This document shows, in pieces, positions 41,351 to 50,396 of a stretch of DNA of 64,000 nucleotides (the stretch's first letter is position 1; each line of letters opens with the position of its first letter). Position numbers and translations under genes: made by a program. The notes beneath the pieces are model-generated. The model did no database searches. It was not told the DNA's origin and was given only the letters and a program-made list of their open reading frames with translations. The stretch is from Gemmatimonadota bacterium (GTDB lineage Bacteria; Latescibacterota; UBA2968; UBA8231): contig JABJJN010000020.1 in the NCBI GenBank assembly GCA_018660835.1, positions 1-64,000 on the forward strand, written 5' to 3'.

Positions 41351-42763
41351 ATGCACATCACCCCATGGGCCATCCCCAGCTTCCGCCGCCTGTTTGCAGC
41401 GCAGGTGATCGCACTGGTGGGTACGGGCCTCAGTACCGTCGCCCTGACCCTGCTGGCCTTCGACATGGTCGGCGGCAATGCGGCCGCCGTGCTGGGCACT
41501 GCCCTCGCCTTCAAGATGATTGCCTACGTCGTATTTGCACCGATTGTCGGCGGCCTCGCCCATCGCTTCGCCCGCAAGCGTTTCCTCGTCGCCATGGACC
41601 TGATTCGTGCGGCGACGGTGTTGTTGTTTCCGCTGGCGACACAAGTGTGGCAGATCTACCTGCTCATCTTTCTGCTGAACCTGTTTTCTGCCGGTTTCAA
41701 ACCCGTCTTTACAGCGACGATCCCCGATATTGTCACGGACGAGCGCCAATACACGCGCGCCCTGTCCATGTCGAGACTCGCCTACGATCTGGAAAATCTG
41801 CTCAGTCCCCTGTTGGCCGGACTCGCCCTGCTCGTCTTCACCTATTCCAGCCTGTTCATGGCCAATGCCGTCGCCTTTGTCCTGTCCGCGTTGCTCATCC
41901 TGGCAACTCGCCTGCCAAACAGCAAACCGAGCGATCGCCTGGGCACGCTGAGCCAGCAGATCAACTTCGGCCTGCTATCGTATCTCAAGACGCCGCGCCT
42001 TCGCGGTCTGTTAGCTCTGTATGTCTGTGTGTCGAGTGCCAGCGCCATGGTCATTGTCAACACCGTCGTCTACGTACGCGACACACTTGGCAGGGCTGAA
42101 TCGGGTGTCGCCATCGCCCTGGGCGCCGCGGGCACTGGATCGATGCTGGTCGCCTTGTTGTTACCCCGACTACTCGACAGACGCCCCGACCGGCCGATCA
42201 TGCTGGGTGGGGCCATACTGATGGCTCTTGGTCTAGCCTGGATGGGCACGGGACCCGGTTTCTCAGGGCTGCTGCCCGCGTGGTTTCTCGTGGGTGCCGG
42301 ATGGTCGGCTGTGCAGACACCGGCTGGGAGACTCGTCAATCGTTCCGCATCTGCTGGAGACCGTCCGGCGTATTTCTCGGCCCAGTTCGCCTTGTCCCAT
42401 GCGTGCTGGCTCGTACTGTACCCTGTAGCGGGCCAGCTCGGGACACGCATCGGCATTGAGATGACGGCATGGCTGCTGGCGGCGAATGTCCTGCTCTTCG
42501 CGCTGGTGGCGTCGCGGTTGTGGCCGGCTCGAGACGACGAACCCTTGCCTCATGTGCACGATGAACTCGATCACGAACACGAGCACGTCCACGACGAGCA
42601 CCACGATCACGGCCATGACGGATCGGAGGGCGACGAACCGCATCGGCATCCCCATCGCCATGGTCGCATCGAACATTCGCATGTCTTCGTCATCGACGAC
42701 CATCACCAGGCATGGCCCAGATACCGCGTCGCCAAGCAACGGCACTCACACCACCACAACTAA
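41351..42763 (+). CDS. MFS transporter with histidine-rich C-terminal tail (NreB-like metal exporter candidate)
   Basis: The 470-residue protein has about twelve transmembrane helices of the MFS type (FRRLFAAQVIALVGTGLSTVAL at the start; the loop GGLAHRFARKRFLVAMDLIRAA between helices 2 and 3). Its last 75 residues are cytosolic and packed with His, Asp and Glu (DHEHEHVHDEHHDHGHDG, HRHPHRHGRIEHSH, HSHHHN). Such a tail is known from the nickel exporter NreB and related metal-efflux MFS proteins. Nickel, cobalt or zinc export is therefore a reasonable inference. GGAGG lies well placed upstream of the ATG. Confidence 0.85.
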   Translation: MHITPWAIPSFRRLFAAQVIALVGTGLSTVALTLLAFDMVGGNAAAVLGTALAFKMIAYVVFAPIVGGLAHRFARKRFLVAMDLIRAATVLLFPLATQVWQIYLLIFLLNLFSAGFKPVFTATIPDIVTDERQYTRALSMSRLAYDLENLLSPLLAGLALLVFTYSSLFMANAVAFVLSALLILATRLPNSKPSDRLGTLSQQINFGLLSYLKTPRLRGLLALYVCVSSASAMVIVNTVVYVRDTLGRAESGVAIALGAAGTGSMLVALLLPRLLDRRPDRPIMLGGAILMALGLAWMGTGPGFSGLLPAWFLVGAGWSAVQTPAGRLVNRSASAGDRPAYFSAQFALSHACWLVLYPVAGQLGTRIGIEMTAWLLAANVLLFALVASRLWPARDDEPLPHVHDELDHEHEHVHDEHHDHGHDGSEGDEPHRHPHRHGRIEHSHVFVIDDHHQAWPRYRVAKQRHSHHHN

Positions 42764-42783
42764 CCATTCTACAGAGAGATATC

Positions 42784-43239
42784 ATGGCCTCAGACATCAC
42801 GGCTCCGGATTTAACTCAGCGTCCCCCGCGCTCGCCTCGCGTCAAACTCGGCGGCTTCGTCCTCCTGCCGCGCATGCTCGACAAAGGCCGGGCAACCCTG
42901 GCCGGCAAGAATGGCGAATACCACTACGACTGCCCAATGGACAAGAGATTTCTCACCTTCGTCGGCATCGACGCCGAAGCCGTGAAGGAGCAACTGGCCG
43001 CCGGCAAAGGCGACGGCCAGGTCGTGGAGTGGATTCAGGAGAATGGGGCACACGCACGCGAACCGTGGGAGATCGAGCAGTGGTCTACCTATCACGCTGC
43101 TCGCACGCCATCTGATTCTGAAACGCGAGGATACTTCGAGAACTTGATTCCTGAGTCCTGCAAGGAACGCGAAGACATCGCCGGCTGGTTCGATCTACTC
43201 GACCTGGATGACCACGTCAGCTTTGGCGGCAAGGCGTAA
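42784..43239 (+). CDS. DUF5069 family protein
   Basis: The 151-residue cytosolic protein carries the DUF5069 signature PRSPRVKLGGFVLLPRMLDK followed by GRATLAGKNGEYHYDCPMD. WSTYHAARTPSDSETRGYFENL is in the second half. The family occurs in planctomycete, verrucomicrobial and neighbouring genomes and has no assigned function. GAGAG precedes the ATG. It follows the metal-exporter-like gene by 20 bases and may share its transcript. Confidence 0.88.
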   Translation: MASDITAPDLTQRPPRSPRVKLGGFVLLPRMLDKGRATLAGKNGEYHYDCPMDKRFLTFVGIDAEAVKEQLAAGKGDGQVVEWIQENGAHAREPWEIEQWSTYHAARTPSDSETRGYFENLIPESCKEREDIAGWFDLLDLDDHVSFGGKA

Positions 43240-43262
43240 ACGAGGCCGATTCCCATGTGGCA

Positions 43263-43376
43263 TTAAGCGGCCGCACCAGCACGGGCCAAGGCTGCGATCC
43301 GGTCGTACAAGATGGGTGGATGGGTATCCGCCAGGAAGGAGTCATCATATCTTGATTTGATGCCAGCTCCTCTCAT
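43263..43376 (-). pseudogene. C-terminal remnant of an M48-type peptidase (putative)
   Basis: A 37-codon minus-strand frame ends DDSFLADTHPPILYDRIAAL plus ARAGAAA. The THPP-x4-RI pattern is the usual C-terminal end of HtpX/M48 metallopeptidases (STHPP-x3-ERI). The catalytic part is absent; a stop lies just upstream and the next gene begins at 43461. It is probably a truncated relic, too short for certainty. Confidence 0.35.
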
Positions 43377-43460
43377 AATACACGACTACCTTCCGCAGGC
43401 TGGCTCATTTCCATCCATGTCAGGGCATATGCTTTCCATCTGGATTCCTCGGATAGAGTC

Positions 43461-45617
43461 ATGAACGCCGGCTCTTCTGACCACAGAGGTCCAACTCGGA
43501 GCACGGACAACCGTCCCGGGCTCGATCTGCTTGTCCTCGCCGTTTGTATCGTCGCCTTCCTCCTCCATTGCCTTGAATACGCCGTCGTGCAGGACGACGC
43601 GTATATCAGCTTTGTTTACTCGAAGAACATGGCCCTCGGCAATGGCTTGGTGTTCAACCTGGGTGAACGAGTCGAAGGATACACAAACTTCCTTTGGACA
43701 TTGATCCACGTCCTGCCGCATCTCGTGGGTTTGGAGGCGGCGACTACCTCGCAAGTATTGGGCTTCTTCTCAGCCGCTGGTTTGTTCGCCGCCACGTTGG
43801 CCTTGGCACGACAGGTGCGTCCAAGCGATTCATCCCTGTCCTACACACCTGTGTTGGTCCTGCTCGCCGCCAACGGCTCCTTGGCGCTGTGGACCCTGAG
43901 CGGCATGGAGACGCTGTTGTTTTCGATGCTGGTCACCGCCGGAGCCCTGACCTACCTCCGCCAACTGGCGGGGCGGGGTTCTGGATGGAGTACGGGCGCA
44001 ATCTTCGGACTTGCTGCTCTGACCCGTCCCGAGGGCCTCCTCTTCTTCGCCCTCACTTGTCTGCACTGGCTCAGCCTGAAGCTTCTCGACAGAGATTTGC
44101 GAATCTCAGATCTCGTGCCCTTGGCCGTGCCCTTCCTATCCCTCGTGATTCCGCACTTCGTCTTCCGCGTGGCATACTATGGTTTTCCACTTCCAAACAC
44201 TTTTTACGCGAAGACGGGGATCGGTTCAGAGTACGTTGTCGATGGTCTGCTATACACATGGAAGTTCCTCGTCGACTACGGATTCTGGGGACTAGGACTG
44301 GTCGTTCCTCTGGCTCTTGCTGTCGGGACACGAGCACGTGCGGTGCATCTCTATGTGGGCCTCATGATTTGGGGTTACGCACTCTATGTGACAGCTGTGG
44401 GGGGCGACACGCTACCACAGAATCGGTTTTATCTGCCGATCGTGGCTCTGATGTACTTGGAATTGGGAGAATTCGGCCACCTAGCCGCCCGAGCGTTTGG
44501 CGACTGGCTTTCACGCATGACGACGCGTGCTCTGGCAACGAGGGCCCAACTCGTATGCAGCGTCTTATTGTTGGCGACGATGGGGTACTACACGTTCTAC
44601 CATGCCCGCCCACAGATCCAACACGTTGTGCTGGCCAGCCAGGAGCACAACGAGGGGCTCCATGAGTTGGCCGACTATATCAACTCTCAACCTTCTTCAG
44701 GCGATTTGCTGGTTTCGTCCACGGCGATTGGCATTCCTCGATACTTCACAGATGCATCGATTCTCGACCTCGTTGGCCTCACTGACGAAGTCATCGCCCA
44801 CGATCCCAAACCTTTGCCCGGTATCCGGAGCGCACACAGACTGCGCAGCTACAACGTCCGATATGTTATGGACCGGGCGCCGAACCTCATCTACTTCATC
44901 TCAGGTGAGAGGCCGATACCTCCGGCCGAGAAGGCCCTTTTCATGTCCCAGCGCTTTCGGCAGGGCTACTATCTGACATACATGTCAGACGATCGGCCCG
45001 TCTACGCCAGGCGCCCGGGAGTATCGCAGCCTGAAGAGTTAATCCATTCGTCTGGCGAATTTGTCGAGCTCTATTCCCGCGGGTTGTCCGCGTCTTCACA
45101 AGACAGCACTGAGGCCATCCTCCGTGAAGCCATCCCCCTTGTCCCGAAGGACTTCGCCTACGCACATGCGTGGCTCGGGCGACGACTAACCGATCAGGGC
45201 CGACTCGACGAGGCCGCGACGCTTCTGCAGGAAGCCCTGGCGATTGACAGCACGTGTGTCAAGGCGCTCGCCCACTTGTCTATACTCCGAGGCGTGTCTG
45301 GTAGAGTGCCTGAAGCGGTGGACCTTGCCAGGCGGTCGGTCGAGTTGGCCCCCCTGTCTCACTACTGCCAGTATGCCTACGGTCGGGCGCTGGTTGCATC
45401 GGGTAGATTCGAGTCGGCGGTTCCGGTCCTGCTCGAGGCGCTCAAGTTAGACGGCAACGCCCCCACCTCGGTCGACGCCGGCTTCCGCCTCGGCGTGGCG
45501 TGCTATAACCTGGACGCGCCGAAGCGAGCACGCGTGGCATGGGAAGCGGTCCTGCGGGCCGATACGGGACACGCGGGTGCACTCACGGGAATCCAGATGC
45601 TCGATGAAGGTACGTAG
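43461..45617 (+). CDS. GT-C-type membrane glycosyltransferase-like protein with C-terminal TPR repeats
   Basis: The 718-residue protein has an N-terminal membrane half with about nine helices. Its first periplasmic loop, VVQDDAYISFVYSKNMALGN, then GLVFNLGERVEGYTNFLWTL, is the conserved acidic donor-binding loop of AftB-like GT-C enzymes. The C-terminal 180 residues are tetratricopeptide-like (AHAWLGRRLTDQGRLDEAATL, CVKALAHLSILRGVSGRVPEA, YCQYAYGRALVASGRFESA). It probably transfers sugars from polyprenyl-phosphate donors at the envelope, with TPRs binding partners. It is monocistronic. Confidence 0.82.
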   Translation: MNAGSSDHRGPTRSTDNRPGLDLLVLAVCIVAFLLHCLEYAVVQDDAYISFVYSKNMALGNGLVFNLGERVEGYTNFLWTLIHVLPHLVGLEAATTSQVLGFFSAAGLFAATLALARQVRPSDSSLSYTPVLVLLAANGSLALWTLSGMETLLFSMLVTAGALTYLRQLAGRGSGWSTGAIFGLAALTRPEGLLFFALTCLHWLSLKLLDRDLRISDLVPLAVPFLSLVIPHFVFRVAYYGFPLPNTFYAKTGIGSEYVVDGLLYTWKFLVDYGFWGLGLVVPLALAVGTRARAVHLYVGLMIWGYALYVTAVGGDTLPQNRFYLPIVALMYLELGEFGHLAARAFGDWLSRMTTRALATRAQLVCSVLLLATMGYYTFYHARPQIQHVVLASQEHNEGLHELADYINSQPSSGDLLVSSTAIGIPRYFTDASILDLVGLTDEVIAHDPKPLPGIRSAHRLRSYNVRYVMDRAPNLIYFISGERPIPPAEKALFMSQRFRQGYYLTYMSDDRPVYARRPGVSQPEELIHSSGEFVELYSRGLSASSQDSTEAILREAIPLVPKDFAYAHAWLGRRLTDQGRLDEAATLLQEALAIDSTCVKALAHLSILRGVSGRVPEAVDLARRSVELAPLSHYCQYAYGRALVASGRFESAVPVLLEALKLDGNAPTSVDAGFRLGVACYNLDAPKRARVAWEAVLRADTGHAGALTGIQMLDEGT

Positions 45618-45689
45618 CATTTGTCGTGGTGAGCGGCGAGTGTCCAGATCCACCCTTGTCATTGCCTGAGAGGAGACCTATCTCTCCAT

Positions 45690-46430
45690 GTGATGACTGG
45701 TTCGCACACAATAGAGAGTCTGGGATTCATGCATTCGAGCGTTCTACGCGGTCACCAGTTCCAGTTAAGATTGGGACCAGATAATCAAACACATGGAGAA
45801 TTCTTCGCCGGGACCGCGACAACGGACCGGCTAGGCGTTGTGACACCGTCGCCACTCGATGGACTCGGTGCTGCGACCTTCGTCCTCGCTGCGGTCACTG
45901 CCTTCTATGACGCAGTGCGCCTGCAGGCAACCCAGGCCGGCGACGACGACTGGTTTACGTATCCGGACTTCTACACGTTTCAACTGTCCACGCCTCTGAC
46001 GGATTATGGCTATCTGGACATATGGCCGGGTCACAAGAACTTGCAGATTCAGGCCCCACTTCCGGCCCTTGCTGAGGCCGTCATCGATCGCGCGCCACAT
46101 CGACTGCTGTTGCCAGCCAGCTATCGGGCGACACCGGCAACAGACATGCCGCCGTATCACCGAGTACATCTGGCCAGTCTGCGCCGTACGATCCGCCAAG
46201 CGTATGTGTACGAACCACAAGGCGCTGTCGCCGACGCTGACCTTCACGTGACTTGCCCGTCCTCTCCTGTCGACAAATGGATCGCGAAAGTCTGCACCAC
46301 CGTCGATGCGGTTCCCGCCATGCAGTGGCCCGACTCAGAGGTTCAGGCGCCAGTGACGCAGTCGTTTCGGCAGATTGGTGTCGAGGAAGCGATCGAACGT
46401 CTGCGAGCCTGCGAGGGTGTTCCAGCGTAG
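45690..46430 (+). CDS. Hypothetical cytosolic protein
   Basis: The 246-residue protein has no signal peptide or membrane segment. I recognise no family. Aromatic-rich patches occur mid-protein (DDDWFTYPDFYTFQL, YGYLDIWPGHKNLQIQ). The C-terminus holds a helix SFRQIGVEEAIERLRACEGV. Start choices GTG 45690, ATG 45693 and ATG 45729 are all in frame, and no clear ribosome-binding site separates them. It converges with the dipeptidase gene 16 bases downstream. Confidence 0.5.
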   Translation: MMTGSHTIESLGFMHSSVLRGHQFQLRLGPDNQTHGEFFAGTATTDRLGVVTPSPLDGLGAATFVLAAVTAFYDAVRLQATQAGDDDWFTYPDFYTFQLSTPLTDYGYLDIWPGHKNLQIQAPLPALAEAVIDRAPHRLLLPASYRATPATDMPPYHRVHLASLRRTIRQAYVYEPQGAVADADLHVTCPSSPVDKWIAKVCTTVDAVPAMQWPDSEVQAPVTQSFRQIGVEEAIERLRACEGVPA

Positions 46431-46446
46431 CGCGAGACTACGCCTT

Positions 46447-47520
46447 TCAGCCCCCCGATTCGGGCAGGACCTGGCGCAGAACCCGCAGGAAGTTGCCACC
46501 CATGATGGCAGCCGTATCGCTTTCTGCGAACCCGTCGTCGAGCAAGGCATCTGTCAGGGCCGGCATGATGGCCGTAGAAAAATGAGTGCCGATGCCGACC
46601 GCTTCGATGCCCATGACATCCACTGCGTAGTGAAGCTGCTTCAGAGTCTCTGCCATCTGGGTCGGGTCGATCGTATCGTACGGTGCTTCCCCCGTGGGAC
46701 GAGAGATCGGCGGGGAGATCCCGAGCAGTCCTCCCTGCTTCGACATGGCCCGCATCACCTCATCGGGAATGGCGCGCAATTCACCCGGCCGCAACGCGCG
46801 CGGACACGAATGCGTGTCGACGACGGGACGCGTGGAGAGATCGATGACATCGAGAGCACACGGGTCATTCGAATGCGCCAGGTCAATCAAGATGCCGCAC
46901 TGATTCATTTCGGCGATCATGCGTACACCGAGTTCGGTGAGACGGCCCCCCGAGCGAACCTCATTCGACGGGTCCCAACCCAGCTCTCTTGTGGCCTGTC
47001 CGATCGTAATCATACGCAGTCCCAGGCGTGCGAACTGACGTAGCACACCGGGGCTGTCGCCGAACCAGTCGGCGCGATTGGCCGCCATCAGGAGGGCGAC
47101 CTTGCTCGCGTCATTGGCATCGTCGAGATCGGCCACCGTGCGGACCAGATGCACCTGGTCCGGGGCTCTCTCGACGTTGAGGAGGAAGCGGTCCAGTTCA
47201 GCCAGCAGAACTTGCGTGGCATTGGGTACGGCGAGGCTCAGAAAGAGCGACTCACCATCACGTTGAGTGTGGCGTTCCGGTTGCTGATTCCACAGCGCCC
47301 GATACTCGTCAGTGAGCAGGGTCACGCCGCCCTTGGCGACGACAAGATTGATACCCCAGTCCTGGAACTTGGGAAAGTCGCCACGAAAATGATCGTCCGC
47401 GCGCTGCGTCAGATCCGTGTCATCGAGGACGAAGCGCGGGTGATTCAGGTTGAGCCCGAGCATATCGCAGATGCGATGATCCCGGTGGAACTGCCGGGCG
47501 CGGGCGGAGACGACTCTCAT
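46447..47520 (-). CDS. M19 family (membrane dipeptidase-like) peptidase, atypical metal motif
   Basis: The 357-residue protein follows the renal-dipeptidase fold: GVLRQFARLGLRMITIGQATREL, then RLTELGVRMIAEMNQCGILIDLAH and PVVDTHSCPRALRP. The usual GIGSDFDG motif is replaced by GIGTHFSTAI, so a conserved Asp is His. The N-terminal His-x-Asp is shifted to HRD. It may hydrolyse dipeptides or lactone-like substrates, or have altered metal use. No signal peptide is present. It is divergent from ppc with a 155-base intergenic region. Confidence 0.8.
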   Translation of the reverse strand: MRVVSARARQFHRDHRICDMLGLNLNHPRFVLDDTDLTQRADDHFRGDFPKFQDWGINLVVAKGGVTLLTDEYRALWNQQPERHTQRDGESLFLSLAVPNATQVLLAELDRFLLNVERAPDQVHLVRTVADLDDANDASKVALLMAANRADWFGDSPGVLRQFARLGLRMITIGQATRELGWDPSNEVRSGGRLTELGVRMIAEMNQCGILIDLAHSNDPCALDVIDLSTRPVVDTHSCPRALRPGELRAIPDEVMRAMSKQGGLLGISPPISRPTGEAPYDTIDPTQMAETLKQLHYAVDVMGIEAVGIGTHFSTAIMPALTDALLDDGFAESDTAAIMGGNFLRVLRQVLPESGG

Positions 47521-47675
47521 AGCATGATATCCTCGGTTATTTTTTCAACACGGGTCCATAATGATGCGTCCGATGAGAGTTTGGCAAGTGTCACCACGAC
47601 TAAGGGACGCTTCCCTCATATATTCTCTCCTCTATCAAGTAGAGGAATCACCGAATCCGCACGCACGAGAAGACT

Positions 47676-50381
47676 GTGAACAACCGCGATATCTACTTTC
47701 CCCTCAAAGACGCAGGGCTGCGTGAAGACGTCGGGGTCCTTGGCGCACTCGTCGGTGAGGTCATCGAGGAACAGGCCGGCGAGCGCCTTTTCGAAGAGGT
47801 TGAAACCTCTCGCCGTGCCGCCATTCGCTGGCGTCAGGGCGATACAGAGGCTCAGCAGGAACTGCGGGACATTCTCACCGAAGTCGAGGATACAGGGAGC
47901 TTTGTCCGCGCCTTCTCGGTTTTCTTTCAGGTTGTGAATCTTGCCGAGCGTGTCCACAGAATTCGACGCAGGCGTGACTACCTGAGATCGGGCTCCGGCC
48001 CGCAGCCGGGCGGTGTGGACGCGGCGCTTCAACAGCTTGCCAGTGCGGGAGTCGGCCTCGACGATCTCCAAGGTCTTCTCGATCGGATCTGTCTCTTTCC
48101 GGTTTTCACAGCCCATCCAACCGAGGCAACACGCCGCAGTATTCTGCAGAAACATCTTCGGATCGCTCGCCGCCTCGTCGAACGACTCGACCCGACGCTG
48201 ACGCCACTAGAGGCACGTCGGATGATCGCTCGTCTCCGGGGTGAGATCACCGCCCTGTGGCAGACGGAGGAGCATCCTGAAGCGCGTCGGACCGTCAGTG
48301 ACGAGTCGGAACACATCTTATTCTACCTGACCGAAATTCTCTACAGGGTGGTTCCGCCATTCTATGAGGCGATCAGAGATTCCATCATGTCCGTGTATGG
48401 AGCACAGGGAGCGCAGATAAGGCTACCGACGCTTATGAAATTCGGATCATGGGTGGGTGCTGACATGGACGGAAATCCGAATGTCACGGCTGACACGGTC
48501 CTGGACACCCTGCGCAAGCACCGAACAACGATTCTCTCACTCTATCGGCGCGAACTCGAGGGACTCTATGAACAGCTGACCCAGTCTGAGCCCCAGGTCT
48601 GCACAACGGCACAACTGCGTGACATAACCACTCGCTACGAATCCATGTTCCCACATGTAAGCGCCCAGTTCCCCGCACGTCACGCAAGAATGCCCTATCG
48701 GCGGATCATCCGACTGATTCAGGCGCGGCTCACCGCCACAGCCGGTGCCGAAGATCAACGATACAAAGACGCGCCATCCTTTATCCAGGACATCGAAACA
48801 ATCGCCACCAGCCTACGGGAGAACGGTGGTGCCAATGCCGGACTGTTCCAGGTGGAGCGGCTCCTGCGTCGTGCACAAACCTTCCAGTTCCACTTGGCGT
48901 CGCTCGACATTCGCCAGGACAGCCTCGTCCACAGGGACGTCATCGGTCGAGTTCTGGGAGATACGACGTGGATGACGCGTTCACCGGACGAACGCACATC
49001 GACGCTTCTCGACGCCCTGGCGAACCCTCAAGCGCCGTCTCTGCCCGATGACGACGACGTCAGAGGAACCCTCGCGGTTCTACAGGCCGTGCGGCTGGCC
49101 AGATCCGAGATCGGGCCAGATTGCATCGGACCCTACATCGTCAGCATGTCACGACAGCCCGAGGATATCCTCGGCGTACTCCTGCTGGCTGCATGGTCGG
49201 GCCTCGTCGACGGTGACCAGATACCCCTGGATGTGGCGCCACTGTTCGAAACAGTCGATGACCTCGTAGCGGCACCCAACGTTCTCGATGCCCTGTTCAC
49301 GAATGACGCGTATCGACGCCATCTCAAGGCCCGGGAGAATCAGCAGATCGTCATGATCGGCTATTCGGACAGCGGCAAAGACGACGGCATCGCCGCCGCC
49401 CGTTGGGCGCTCCACGAGGCGCAATCGAAGATACTTGCCGTCGCCCGCAGGCATGACGTCGAATTGACGTTGTTCCATGGGCGCGGTGGCACGATCAGTC
49501 GAGGCGGTGGCACAGTCGATCAAGCGGTCGCCGCCGCACCAGAAGCCTATGCCTCGGGCCGGCTGCGCCTGACAGAGCAGGGCGAGGTCATCAATCAGCG
49601 ATACGGACTCCGGGATATTGCCGAACGATCGGCGGAGCAGATGTTCGCACCTGTCGTGCTGGCATCCTCTGGTGCCCTGGAGGGTACTCAGCAGGACAAC
49701 TGGGCAGCGATGGCGGCGACCATTGCGACCCAGAGTCGCAAGACCTATCGGGCCCTGGTGCATGAAGAGACGGGATTCTTCGACTACTTCCGATCGGCGA
49801 CACCCATCGACGTGATTGAGCGCATGCGAATCGGGTCGCGCCCCTCGTCGCGACGAACACAACACGGCATCCGCGATCTGCGAGCGATTCCCTGGGTCTT
49901 CGCCTGGACACAGAGCAGACATGTACTGACGGGTTGGTATGGTGCAGCCGCCGGTCTCGAAGCTGCGGTCAAGGAACACGGACGGGAAGAGGTGATGGCG
50001 GCGATTGCTCAGTGGCCATTCCTGAGCGGTCTGCTGTCGGACGTGGAGACAGATCTGGCCAGTGCGGATCTCGAGATCGCTTCCGCCTATGCCCGTCTGA
50101 CCGGGCAGGACACGCACCCCATTTTCAGGCAGATCGAGAAGGCGCACGAACAAACGGTGCAGATCATTCTGGAGTTGAAGTGCGCCGATGAACTGTTGGA
50201 GCACGATGACGTTCTGCGTCGATCGATCCGCCTACGCAATCCGTATATCGACCCGATCAGTTTGCTGCAGGTCGATCTTCTCCGGCAATGGCGTGCCGGT
50301 GACCATCAGGATGACGATCTTCTTGGACTGCTCGTCGGCACGGTACACGGCATCTCGCAGGGCCTGCAGAACACGGGATAG
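47676..50381 (+). CDS. ppc: Phosphoenolpyruvate carboxylase Ppc
   Basis: This anaplerotic enzyme makes oxaloacetate from phosphoenolpyruvate and bicarbonate. The 901-residue length is standard. The catalytic His region is VFTAHPTEATRRSI near residue 145. IGYSDSGKDDGIAAARWALH is near residue 565, and LFHGRGGTISRGGG near residue 600 is the mobile glycine-rich loop. The C-terminus ends ISQGLQNTG, as in the family. The start is GTG at 47676 with a weak GAGAAG upstream. It is monocistronic. Confidence 0.96.
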   Translation: MNNRDIYFPLKDAGLREDVGVLGALVGEVIEEQAGERLFEEVETSRRAAIRWRQGDTEAQQELRDILTEVEDTGSFVRAFSVFFQVVNLAERVHRIRRRRDYLRSGSGPQPGGVDAALQQLASAGVGLDDLQGLLDRICLFPVFTAHPTEATRRSILQKHLRIARRLVERLDPTLTPLEARRMIARLRGEITALWQTEEHPEARRTVSDESEHILFYLTEILYRVVPPFYEAIRDSIMSVYGAQGAQIRLPTLMKFGSWVGADMDGNPNVTADTVLDTLRKHRTTILSLYRRELEGLYEQLTQSEPQVCTTAQLRDITTRYESMFPHVSAQFPARHARMPYRRIIRLIQARLTATAGAEDQRYKDAPSFIQDIETIATSLRENGGANAGLFQVERLLRRAQTFQFHLASLDIRQDSLVHRDVIGRVLGDTTWMTRSPDERTSTLLDALANPQAPSLPDDDDVRGTLAVLQAVRLARSEIGPDCIGPYIVSMSRQPEDILGVLLLAAWSGLVDGDQIPLDVAPLFETVDDLVAAPNVLDALFTNDAYRRHLKARENQQIVMIGYSDSGKDDGIAAARWALHEAQSKILAVARRHDVELTLFHGRGGTISRGGGTVDQAVAAAPEAYASGRLRLTEQGEVINQRYGLRDIAERSAEQMFAPVVLASSGALEGTQQDNWAAMAATIATQSRKTYRALVHEETGFFDYFRSATPIDVIERMRIGSRPSSRRTQHGIRDLRAIPWVFAWTQSRHVLTGWYGAAAGLEAAVKEHGREEVMAAIAQWPFLSGLLSDVETDLASADLEIASAYARLTGQDTHPIFRQIEKAHEQTVQIILELKCADELLEHDDVLRRSIRLRNPYIDPISLLQVDLLRQWRAGDHQDDDLLGLLVGTVHGISQGLQNTG

Positions 50382-50396
50382 CCAGCCCGGAGCGGC

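Noticed and set aside
41156..41749. A 197-codon minus-strand frame rich in Gln, Arg and His
   Set aside because: It covers the start of the MFS gene antisense; composition and lack of ribosome-binding site mark it as a shadow frame.
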